From NCBI RefSeq assembly GCF_020616515.1, contig NZ_CP085135.1, positions 124,001 to 188,000 of the forward strand: a stretch of 64,000 bases of DNA, read 5' to 3'. Both the position numbers and the translations under genes were made by a program. This document shows positions 41,288 to 49,340 of the stretch, piece after piece. The notes under the pieces are model-generated. The model saw nothing but the letters and a program-made list of their open reading frames with translations, was not told where the DNA came from and made no database searches. The stretch's first letter is position 1. Each line of letters opens with the position of its first letter. This DNA is from Mesorhizobium sp. PAMC28654. Its GTDB lineage: Bacteria > Pseudomonadota > Alphaproteobacteria > Rhizobiales > Rhizobiaceae.

Positions 41288-42762
41288 TGGCCAAGGCCAT
41301 CATGCTGCAGGGCACCGGTTCGGATGTCGGCAAGACGGTGCTGGTTGCGGGCCTGTGCCGTGCCGCGAAAAAGCGCGGGCTGAAGGTGCGGCCGTTCAAG
41401 CCGCAGAACATGTCGAACAATGCCGCCGTCGCCGACATTCCCGGCGACAACAACCATGGCGGCGGCGAGATCGGCCGGGCGCAATGGCTGCAAGCGATCG
41501 CCTGCGGCGTCGCGCCGAGCGTCCACATGAACCCGGTGCTGCTCAAGCCGCAGACCGATGTCGGCGCGCAGGTCATCGTGCAGGGCAAGGTCTTTGGCGA
41601 GGCGCGGGCGCGCGACTATCAGGCGCTGAAGGGCCGGCTGATGGATGCCGTGCTGGACTCCTGGGCGAAGGTTGGCGAGGGCGCCGACCTGGTCATCGTC
41701 GAGGGCGCCGGCTCGCCGGCGGAAATCAACCTGCGCAGCCGTGACATCGCCAATATGGGTTTTGCGACGCGCGCCAATGTGCCGGTGGTGCTGGTCGGCG
41801 ACATCGATCGCGGCGGCGTCATTGCCTCGGTCGCCGGCACGCATCTGATCCTGCCCGAAGAGGACCGGCGCATGATCGTCGGCTACCTCATCAACAAGTT
41901 CCGGGGCGACGTTTCGCTGTTCGATGACGGCATCAAGTCCATTGAACGTTTCACCGGCTGGCGCTGTTTTGGCGTCGTACCATGGCTGAAGGCCGCCGCG
42001 CGCCTGCCTTCGGAGGATTCCGTGGTGCTGGAAAGGTTGGTTTCCGGCGAGAAACGGGCGCTGAAGGTGGCCGTACCGATGCTCGGCCGTATCGCCAATT
42101 TCGACGACCTCGATCCGCTCAAGGCCGAGCCGCAGGTCGAGGTGGTGTTCGTGCCGCCCGGAAAGCCGCTGCCCGCGGATGCCGGACTGGTGGTTATTCC
42201 CGGCTCCAAGTCGACGATCGGCGATCTCCTGAAATTCCGCGAGAACGGCTGGGACAGCGATTTGCTGGCGCACCGCAAGCGCGGCGGCCATGTCGTTGGT
42301 ATCTGCGGCGGCTTCCAGATGCTGGGCCGGATAGTGCGCGATCCGCAGGGCATCGAGGGCCATGTGACCGAGGCCGAAGGGCTGGGCCTGCTCGACGTGG
42401 AGACGGTGATGGAGCCCGAAAAGACGGTTCGCAATGTCAGCGCGCGCTCGGTGCAATTCGACCTGCCGCTGGCAGGCTACGAAATCCATCTTGGCCGCAC
42501 CACTGGGCCGGACACGCTTCGGCCTTCCGCTGTCATCAACGGCGCCGATGACGGCGCCATTTCCGCTGACGGCAAGGTGCTGGGCACCTATATGCACGGG
42601 CTGTTTTCCGCCGACGCTTTTCGGGGGAAATTCCTTGAAAGCCTGGGCGTCAGGGGCGGCGGCCTCGACTACCGCGCCGAAGTGGAACGGGCGCTGGACG
42701 ACGTCGCAGACGAGCTGGAGGTTCATCTCGACTGCGACGCGATCTTTGGCCTGGCGCGTTAG
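41287..42762 (+). CDS. cobQ: Cobyric acid synthase
   Basis: The enzyme has 491 residues. The N-terminal ATPase part has the P-loop-like GTGSDVGKTVLVAGLC and PQNMSNNAAV. The C-terminal class I glutaminase-like domain has Cys340 in GICGGFQML and His437 in YMHGLF. It amidates adenosylcobyrinic acid a,c-diamide at four side chains using glutamine and ATP, a late cobalamin step. Start ATG 41287 overlaps the cupin stop by one base. A longer frame upstream is not family-like. No other cob genes are in the window. It is a useful partner for the corrinoid protein and MttB enzymes here. The stop overlaps that of the convergent VOC gene. Confidence 0.96.
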   Translation: MAKAIMLQGTGSDVGKTVLVAGLCRAAKKRGLKVRPFKPQNMSNNAAVADIPGDNNHGGGEIGRAQWLQAIACGVAPSVHMNPVLLKPQTDVGAQVIVQGKVFGEARARDYQALKGRLMDAVLDSWAKVGEGADLVIVEGAGSPAEINLRSRDIANMGFATRANVPVVLVGDIDRGGVIASVAGTHLILPEEDRRMIVGYLINKFRGDVSLFDDGIKSIERFTGWRCFGVVPWLKAAARLPSEDSVVLERLVSGEKRALKVAVPMLGRIANFDDLDPLKAEPQVEVVFVPPGKPLPADAGLVVIPGSKSTIGDLLKFRENGWDSDLLAHRKRGGHVVGICGGFQMLGRIVRDPQGIEGHVTEAEGLGLLDVETVMEPEKTVRNVSARSVQFDLPLAGYEIHLGRTTGPDTLRPSAVINGADDGAISADGKVLGTYMHGLFSADAFRGKFLESLGVRGGGLDYRAEVERALDDVADELEVHLDCDAIFGLAR

Positions 42763-43178
42763 GCCTTTTCGCCTGCCTTCGGCCAGTAAGTACCGAAGGA
42801 CCAGACATTGCCTTCCGGGTCGCGGCAGATGAATTCGCGGCTGCCATAGTCGCGGTCGACCAGTTCCTGGATGATCACGGCGCCGGCCTTCTTTGCGCGG
42901 GCATAGGCGACGTCGGCGTCCTCGACGGCAATGTAGATCGACTTGCCGCCGCCTGAACCGGGCTCGCCGACCATCTTGCCGTAGTCGTCGTCGCGCACCG
43001 TGCCCAGCATGATCATCGAAGAGCCGAAGACCAGTTCGGCATGATGAACGATGTCGCCTTCACCATGACGGGTGCGCACGCTGAACCCGAAGGCCTCGCC
43101 GAGCCAGTCGATCATTTTTGCCGCGTTCCGGTAGCGCAGGGCAGGGTAGAGCCGGGGCGGCTCGGTGGTTGCGGGCAT
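42759..43178 (-). CDS. VOC/glyoxalase-like protein
   Basis: The protein has 139 residues from MPATTEPPRL. It shows the vicinal-oxygen-chelate fold pattern PALRYRNAAKMIDWLGEAFGF, a VYIAVEDAD-type strand and the C-terminal CRDPEGNVWSFGTYWP. It belongs to the PhnB-like or bleomycin-resistance-like group and may bind a small ligand or metal. An upstream ATG at 43214 is possible. It lies downstream of the AraC regulator in the same orientation. Its stop codon overlaps that of cobQ on the other strand (TTAG). Confidence 0.88.
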   Translation of the reverse strand: MPATTEPPRLYPALRYRNAAKMIDWLGEAFGFSVRTRHGEGDIVHHAELVFGSSMIMLGTVRDDDYGKMVGEPGSGGGKSIYIAVEDADVAYARAKKAGAVIIQELVDRDYGSREFICRDPEGNVWSFGTYWPKAGEKA

Positions 43179-43262
43179 GGTCACCTCCTTCATATGGGTT
43201 GGTCGATAACCCACTCTGTGCGACGGCCGTTCCGGCGTCTTGAAGAAATGTTACCTGCCGAT

Positions 43263-44096
43263 CTATGCCGGAACCGAGAGCGCGGTCGGCGTCTCGCCGG
43301 CAAGGTCTCGGAATTCGCGTACGAGATGCGCCTGGTCGGCATAGCCGCAATCGGCGGCGATATCCGCCCAATCGCTTGCGGGCTGTCTCGACAGGCCGAG
43401 CGCCCGGTTGAAGCGGACGATGCGCGACAGTGTCTTGGGGCCGACGCCGACCGCATTGGAAAAGCTGACGGCGAGATGTTTGCGGCTCCAGCCCAGACTG
43501 TCGGCGAGCGATGAAATACGCGTGCGGCCACCAGACGCGACGATGCTGTCATAGGCCCAGGCAATTTCGATCGGCATTTCCCTGGCTTTGGCTAGCCGAG
43601 CGGCGACGAAGGCTTCGGCCAGATCGAAACGCGACGTCCAGTCCGGCGTATTGCCAAGCCTTTCGCGCAGCGCCGTCCCTTCAGCGCCGAGTACGTCATC
43701 CAGAACAACCATACTGCCGGTCAGCTCGCTCATTGGCCGGCTGAAGAAACGGCGTGCGCCGAGCGGCGTGAAATTGACCTGGACGCAGCAGGCGCCGCCG
43801 AAGGATTCGATCACCACCGGTCCGGCATAGAGGCCGGCGGCAAAACTGGCGAAACGGTCATTGTCGCCGGGTTTCTTGCCGAGTCCGATAGCGAAGGGCT
43901 CTGCAAAGCTGATCACCAGCGGCACGGTCAGCGATGCGTATTCGATATTGCGGAAATGGCCGGGGGCGGTTTCGCGATAGAAGCAGATGTCGGTAACAAT
44001 GCCCGCAAGCCTCGAGTCGGGAATCCGCCGCAGCATCTCGAAGCGGCCGGCAACGGACCGATCCTGTTCTTTCTGGCATTGAAGTTCGCTTGGCAT
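43263..44096 (-). CDS. AraC-family transcriptional regulator
   Basis: The protein has 277 residues from MPSELQCQKE. A poorly conserved N-terminal sensor half is followed by a C-terminal pair of helix-turn-helix motifs (residues 180-270): SSLADSLGWSRKHLAVSFS and DWADIAADCGYADQAHLVREF, the typical AraC DNA-binding domain ending in GETP. The effector is unknown. The next gene (VOC protein) is 84 bases downstream and may be its target or belong to the same operon. Confidence 0.9.
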   Translation of the reverse strand: MPSELQCQKEQDRSVAGRFEMLRRIPDSRLAGIVTDICFYRETAPGHFRNIEYASLTVPLVISFAEPFAIGLGKKPGDNDRFASFAAGLYAGPVVIESFGGACCVQVNFTPLGARRFFSRPMSELTGSMVVLDDVLGAEGTALRERLGNTPDWTSRFDLAEAFVAARLAKAREMPIEIAWAYDSIVASGGRTRISSLADSLGWSRKHLAVSFSNAVGVGPKTLSRIVRFNRALGLSRQPASDWADIAADCGYADQAHLVREFRDLAGETPTALSVPA

Positions 44097-44129
44097 AGGC
44101 GGGAATCTAGCAGACCCTCGGCCGGAATC

Positions 44130-44157
44130 AAAAGCGCCCGGCTTTTGGCCGGGCGCT
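44130..44157 (-). terminator. Rho-independent terminator of the TSUP carrier gene
   Basis: A 10-base stem (AGCGCCCGGC/GCCGGGCGCT) with a 5-base loop and an A run on its left, read as T residues on the leftward transcript, lies between the TSUP and AraC genes. Confidence 0.8.
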
Positions 44158-44291
44158 CCGAGTTGCCTGAGATTGGAGTGCTCGGCGTTGAAGCGCCGGC
44201 ACAATGCCATGGATTGAAACTGATCCCCATCAGCTCATGTCAGACCGCCGACCGACATGATTCGTACGCCCATATTCTATCAGGGGCGCAC

Positions 44292-45080
44292 TCACACGCC
44301 AGCAATCAGAGCGCGCAATGGGTTGGTCGGATCGGCGAGAAGCTTCACCGCCAGTGCCAGGCAGACGATCACCAGAAGCGGCTTGATCAGCCGGGCGCCA
44401 ATGCGCATGGCAAGGCTTGCGCCGAGACGCGCGCCAAGGAACTGGGCGATGCCCATCATCAGGCCGATCTTCCAGTAGACAACGCCAAAGGCCGCGAAGA
44501 CGACGAAGCCGCCGATGTTGGAGGCGAAATTGAGCAGCTTGGTGTGCGCCGTCGCCTTGAGCACGCCATAGCCGGCCAGCGCAACGAATGCGAGCATATA
44601 GAAGGAGCCGGCCCCCGGACCGAACAGGCCGTCGTAGAAACCGACCGCCGGCACGATGGTCAGCCCGAACAGGAATGGCGAGAGCCGCTCGGCGCGGTCG
44701 ACGTCGTCCATGTTGGGCTTGAAGGCGAAATAGATGGCGATGGCGATCAGGACGATGGGAAGGAGGGCCCGGAGGAGATCGCCGGGCACGATCGTTGCCA
44801 GCAAGGCTCCGATCGCGCTTCCTATGAGGGCCAGCAGCGCCGAGGGAAGTTGGCGGCGCAGGTCGACATGGCCCTTCGAGGCATAGTGGATTGTCGCCGA
44901 GCCGGAGCCGAACATGCCCTGCAGCTTGTTGGTGGCCAGCGCCTGGACTGGGGTGAAGCCGGCGAGCAGAAGCGCCGGGACGGTGATCAGTCCGCCGCCA
45001 CCGGCGATCGAATCGACAAAACCGGCGGCAAAGGCCGCGAAGGCGAGCATGACGACGGTCTGGGTGGCGAGATCGAACAT
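44292..45080 (-). CDS. TSUP/TauE-family anion transporter
   Basis: The protein has 262 residues with seven to eight membrane helices in two internal repeats. The first repeat motif SIAGGGGLITVPALLLAG and the pattern ATNKLQGMFGSG are diagnostic for the TSUP/TauE-SafE family. The second repeat shows FYDGLFGPGAGSF and TKLLNFASNIGGF. These carriers move sulfite, sulfoacetate or other small sulfur anions outward. The substrate cannot be deduced. It is divergent from the TerB-like gene. Confidence 0.92.
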   Translation of the reverse strand: MFDLATQTVVMLAFAAFAAGFVDSIAGGGGLITVPALLLAGFTPVQALATNKLQGMFGSGSATIHYASKGHVDLRRQLPSALLALIGSAIGALLATIVPGDLLRALLPIVLIAIAIYFAFKPNMDDVDRAERLSPFLFGLTIVPAVGFYDGLFGPGAGSFYMLAFVALAGYGVLKATAHTKLLNFASNIGGFVVFAAFGVVYWKIGLMMGIAQFLGARLGASLAMRIGARLIKPLLVIVCLALAVKLLADPTNPLRALIAGV

Positions 45081-45194
45081 TGGATCGATGGGAGCGTTCG
45101 GAGATTCAGGGCAGGAGGCGTTCGACCACGCCGACCCCGTTTGCGCAAGGCCGATTCCGCGCTACCTATTGGGGCGAATCGGAAAGGGATCTTT

Positions 45195-45626
45195 ATGGCT
45201 GCCGGATTGCTGGACCAGATACGCTCGATCTTCGACGGCGACCCCGGCGTGCGCAAGGTGGCTGACGATCCGGTGCTGTCAGCGGAATTGCTGATGCTGT
45301 TCCGCATGATCCTTGCCGATGGTTTGGTGAGCGAAAGCGAAATGGCTGTATTCAGGCGTATCTGCAAGGACGCCTTCGACATTCCCGAATCCAGCATCGA
45401 CGCCGTCATCGAATATCTCAACGACTTCGGCTACGAGACCAATGGCTCGCAGGCCATCGCGCTGTTTCGCGAGCTCGATATCGAGCGGCGCAAGTTGCTC
45501 GCCCGTCACATGGTGGAAATCGCCAAGGCGGATTCGCAGCTTGCCGAAAGCGAGGTGCGTCTCCTGCGTCGCACGCTTGACCTGCTCGGGATCAACCCGG
45601 TCGATGTGGTTAAGCCTAACGAATAA
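45195..45626 (+). CDS. TerB-family (tellurite-resistance-like) protein
   Basis: The protein has 143 residues from ATG 45195 (MAAGLLDQIRSIFDG) with a GGAAAGGGA ribosome site. It is helical throughout, with the TerB pattern FRMILADGLVSESEMAVFRRI and HMVEIAKADSQLAESEVRLL. The acidic positions in these helices are the usual metal-binding candidates. It is a single-domain relative, not part of a ter operon. Function in stress response is inferred from the family only. Confidence 0.88.
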   Translation: MAAGLLDQIRSIFDGDPGVRKVADDPVLSAELLMLFRMILADGLVSESEMAVFRRICKDAFDIPESSIDAVIEYLNDFGYETNGSQAIALFRELDIERRKLLARHMVEIAKADSQLAESEVRLLRRTLDLLGINPVDVVKPNE

Positions 45627-45652
45627 GAACGAACCGCCCGCTTGCCGGCGGC

Positions 45653-47274
45653 TCACCCCTGTTCCTGCATTCGGCGCGCAATCGCCCGGCGCAAATCAGG
45701 GGCGGCGGCGACCAGCGCCTTGGCTGCGTCTGACCGCGGATGGTCGAGCACGTCGTTCGTCTTGCCGCGCTCGACGATCTTGCCGTCGTGCATCACCAGC
45801 ACCTCATCGGTGATGGCGCGGGCGACCGTCAGGTCGTGGGTGATGAACAGATAGGCGACGCCGAGCTTCTGGTTGAGTTCGGCGAACAGGTCGAGGATCT
45901 GGGCGCGGATCGAGACGTCGAGTGCGGATACCGGCTCGTCGGCGACGACCAGTTTCGGGCGCGTGATGATAGCGCGGGCGATCGACAGGCGCTGGCGCTG
46001 GCCGCCGGAAAATTCGTGCGGATACTTGTCCATGTCCCTGATGTCGAGGCCGACCTCATGCAGCGCGTGCGCCACCATCTCGCGGCGTTCGGCGTTCGTC
46101 GGTTTCTTGTCCAGGACATGCAGCGGTTCGGCAACCAGTTTCGCCACCTTCTGGCGTGGGTCGAAGGAGCCGTAGGGGTCCTGGAACACCACCTGCATGT
46201 CGCGCCGGGCAGGCTTGAGCTCTGCCTCGCTCTTGTCGGTGATGGCCTGGCCCTTGAAGCGGATCGTTCCTGACGTCGGCCGGTCCAGCGCCAGTATCAT
46301 GCGGGCAAGCGTTGACTTGCCGCAACCGGAGCGCCCGACCAGCGCAACCGACTGGCCCGGCGCTATCGACAGGGAAACATCGTCGACGGCGTGGATCGGC
46401 GCCGCGCGCCTGAGCAGCGACGTGCGCCGGCCAGGATAATCCCGCGTCACGCCTTCGACCTCAAGCAGAGGCGTGGTCGATCCGGCATTGTGTGGCCGGG
46501 CGCGCGCCGGCACATGCATCGAGGCCTGCGCCAACTGGCGCGTGTAGGGATGGAGCTGTTCCGACAGGGTACGCGCCGTCTCGCCGGCCTCCATCACTTC
46601 GCCGCGACGCAGGATGATGATGCGATCCGCCATTTCCGTCACGACCGCGAGGTCATGAGAGATCAGCAGCAAACCCATATGGTTTTCGGTGACAAGGTCG
46701 CGCAGAAGGTCGAGGATCTGCGCCTGCAGCACCACGTCGAGCGCCGTGGTTGGTTCGTCCGCGATCAGCAGCTTCGGTTTCAACGCGCAGGCAATGGCGA
46801 TGACGACGCGCTGGCGCTGGCCGCCGGACAATTCGTGCGGATAGCGCGACAGCGGGAATTGCGCTTCGGGCAAGCCACGCGGTCGAGCATTTTTCGCGCG
46901 TGGTCCTCGGCGTTGGCGCGGCTTGCCTTCGTGTGCCAGCGTATGCCTTCGGCAACCTGCTCGCCGATGGTCTTGACCGGATTGAGCGCCGTCATCGGCT
47001 CCTGGAAGATCATGCCGATATCGTGGCCGCGTAGCGCGCACATCTGGTCTTCGGTCGCCGCCAGGATGTCGATGCCGTCGAATATAACGCGCCCGCTAGC
47101 GCGCGCGGCATAGGGCAGAAGCCGCATCAGCGTCAGCGCGGTCATCGACTTGCCCGAGCCGGATTCGCCAACCAGCCCCATCACTTCGCCGGGCGCGACG
47201 GAAAGTTCGATCCCCTTCAGGATTGGCGTGTCGCCGATGGCCAGCGTGAGGTCCTGGATTTCGAGCAGGCTCAT
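45653..47274 (-). pseudogene. Dual-ATPase peptide ABC transporter gene (DppD-DppF type fusion) with a frameshift
   Basis: The gene should encode two ABC domains in about 540 residues. The first has Walker A GESGSGKSM, then MIFQEP. The second has GRSGCGKSTLARM, FSGGQRQRLSIARA and VADEPVSALDV. The reading frame breaks in the first domain: up to KMLDRV it reads from 47274, after which the coherent sequence [20 protein letters not shown] is in the next frame. Inserting one base near 46875-46882 (restoring DRVGLPEA) repairs it, and the total, 1,622 bases, is one short of 541 codons. Both halves otherwise look intact. The transporter may therefore be inactive, or the base may be a sequencing error. 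Confidence 0.85.
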
Positions 47275-48140
47275 CGCCGCCGCCGCGATTTCGGGTCGAT
47301 GATGTCAGCGATGCCGTCGCCAAGCAGGTTCAGGCCGAGCACGGTGATGACGATCGCCATGCCCGGAAAGATCGCCATCCACGGCGCCATCACCATGCGT
47401 GTCTGCGCGTCGAACAGCATGCGGCCCCAACTCGGCATCGGCGGCTGTGCGCCGAGCCCCACATAGGACAGTCCGGCCTCGGCGAGAATGCCCAGCGCGA
47501 ACTGGATGGTGCCTTGCACGAGCAGCAATGTGGCGATGTTGGGCAGCACGTGCTCGATGGTGATGAGCGTCCTGCTCTTGCCGGCGGCGCGCGCCGCGAG
47601 GATGAACTCGCGCGGCCAGATCGCCAGCGCGCCCGCGCGGGCGACTCGCGCGAACACCGGTATGTTGAAGATGCCGATGGCAATGATGGCGTTGACCGCG
47701 CCCGGCCCGAAGATGGCGGTGATCATGATGGCCGAAAGCAGGGCAGGGAAGGCGAAGACGAGATCGTTGATCCGCATCAGCGCTTCGTCGACCAGACCGC
47801 CGCGCGCGGCGGCAAAGGCGCCGAGCGGCACGCCGATGCCCATGCCGATACCGACCGCGACCAGCGCCACGGCGATCGAGTTGCGGGCGCCGACCATGAT
47901 CATCGACAGGATGTCACGGCCGAAATGGTCGGTGCCGAACCAGTGGGTGAGCGAGGGACCTTGCGTCTTGTCGGCGATAATCAGCCTGGTGATGTCGTAG
48001 GGCGTCCAGGCATAAGAGACTACAGCCATGGCCAGGATCAGCAGGGTGATGCCGAAGCCGGCAACGAATGCGGTATTCCCGAACGCCTTTGCCAGGATAC
48101 CGCGGAACGTCTCCTCGGGGATGTCGATATGCAGCGTCAT
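47271..48140 (-). CDS. Peptide/nickel-type ABC transporter permease (DppC-like)
   Basis: The protein has 289 residues with six membrane segments and the permease signature ARAAGKSRTLITIEHVLPN, which contacts the ATPase. It is the second permease of a dipeptide/oligopeptide-type importer. The ATG overlaps the upstream permease stop by four bases, and its own stop overlaps the ATPase gene start by four bases, so translation is coupled through the operon. The ATPase gene is frameshifted. Confidence 0.92.
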   Translation of the reverse strand: MTLHIDIPEETFRGILAKAFGNTAFVAGFGITLLILAMAVVSYAWTPYDITRLIIADKTQGPSLTHWFGTDHFGRDILSMIMVGARNSIAVALVAVGIGMGIGVPLGAFAAARGGLVDEALMRINDLVFAFPALLSAIMITAIFGPGAVNAIIAIGIFNIPVFARVARAGALAIWPREFILAARAAGKSRTLITIEHVLPNIATLLLVQGTIQFALGILAEAGLSYVGLGAQPPMPSWGRMLFDAQTRMVMAPWMAIFPGMAIVITVLGLNLLGDGIADIIDPKSRRRR

Positions 48141-49084
48141 TGCCGGCTTCTCAGTCGCGGATCAACGACCGCATAGGAAAGGTCGACGAGCAGGTTGACG
48201 GCGATGACCGCGGCGACCAGCAGCATGACGACGCTTTCGACCACGATCAGGTCGCGCTGGGTGATCGCCTGGAACACCAGCCGGCCGAGCCCAGGCAGGT
48301 AGAAGACATTTTCGATGATGATGGTGCCGGCAAGCAGGAAGGCGAACTGCAGGCCAAGGATGGTCAGGACGGGGATCATGGCGTTGCGCAGCGCGTGGCG
48401 CCACAGGACGGCGCGGTAGGGCAGGCCCTTGGCGCGGGCGGTGCGGATATAATCCTCGTTCAGCACCTCGATCAGTGCCGAACGGGTCACCCGGGCAAGG
48501 ATCGCGGCTTGCGGCAGGGCAAGGGCGATCGCCGGCAGGAGCAGGGCTTTCAGCGCGGGCCATGCCCCGGCGCTCCAGCCGGGAAAGCCGCCCGCCGGCA
48601 CCAGCCGCAGCCAGACAGCGAAAAGATAGATCAGCATCAGCGCGAACCAGAAGTTCGGCACGGCAACGCCAAGCTGCGCGGCGCCCATGGTTATCGTGTC
48701 GCCGATCCGCCCGCGCCGGCCGGCGGAAAACAGGCCGACGGGAATGGCGATGACGGTGGAGAGCGCCAGGGCGATCAACGCCAGCGGCAGCGAGACGACG
48801 AGTCGTTCGCGTACAAGATCGATGACGGGCACCGAATAGGTATAGGAACGGCCGAAATCCAGGCTCAGCAAACCACCGGCCCAGTGCAGGTAGCGCTGGA
48901 TAAGGGGCGCGTTGAGGCCCATCTGGTCGCGTAGCAGTTCGACCTGGTCGGCGCTGGCATTCATGCCCAGCATCAGCCGCGCCGGATCGCCGGGCAGGAT
49001 CTCCAGCACGGCGAAGACGACCATGGAGGCCAGCACCAGGGTGAGCGCGGCGATGACAAGGCGCTTTAGGAGGTAGGCGGTCAT
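48137..49084 (-). CDS. Peptide/nickel-type ABC transporter permease (DppB-like)
   Basis: The protein has 315 residues with six membrane helices. It has the DppB opening LEILPGDPARLMLG and the ATPase-contact loop TARAKGLPYRAVLWRHALRN. It pairs with the following DppC-like permease. It lies 257 bases after the substrate-binding gene, separated by an inverted pair of palindromic repeats that could lower its expression relative to the binding protein, a common arrangement. Confidence 0.93.
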   Translation of the reverse strand: MTAYLLKRLVIAALTLVLASMVVFAVLEILPGDPARLMLGMNASADQVELLRDQMGLNAPLIQRYLHWAGGLLSLDFGRSYTYSVPVIDLVRERLVVSLPLALIALALSTVIAIPVGLFSAGRRGRIGDTITMGAAQLGVAVPNFWFALMLIYLFAVWLRLVPAGGFPGWSAGAWPALKALLLPAIALALPQAAILARVTRSALIEVLNEDYIRTARAKGLPYRAVLWRHALRNAMIPVLTILGLQFAFLLAGTIIIENVFYLPGLGRLVFQAITQRDLIVVESVVMLLVAAVIAVNLLVDLSYAVVDPRLRSRQ

Positions 49085-49145
49085 GGATGTTGGGTGACCG
49101 CTGCGTTGCCTGTTGCAGAGATCGGGCGACGGTATCGTTCTGCAC

Positions 49146-49310
49146 GGCCCCCCTCTGTCCTGCCGGACATCTCCCCCTCAAGGGGGGAGATCGGCAGTTT
49201 CAGCGTTGGCGAAACAAATGCATCGTTGATGATTTGCGAAACTAGTGGCGACGGCGCAATCTCCCCCTTTGAGGGGGAGATGCCCGGCAGGGCAGAGGGG
49301 GGCGCGACGG
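49146..49310. repeat. Inverted pair of palindromic repeats between binding-protein and permease genes
   Basis: There are two copies of a repeat of about 50 bases in opposite orientation. The first (49146-49196) reads GCCCCCCTCTGTCCTGCCGG then CATCTCCCCCTC with a complementary GGGGGAGAT arm. The second (about 49256-49308) is its near complement. The whole can fold into a large stem. It is the same CTCCCCC-type family as the element at 28741-28880. The space between (49197-49255) has no gene. Confidence 0.8.
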
Positions 49311-49340
49311 AGCGCAAGCGTCGCCTGTTGGCCAACTGCC

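Noticed and set aside
41158..42726. Long frame antisense to cobQ
   Set aside because: No family features, and cobQ is unambiguous.
49146..49310. CRISPR-like array or attachment site
   Set aside because: Only two inverted copies, no spacers and no integrase. It is an intergenic palindromic repeat pair.
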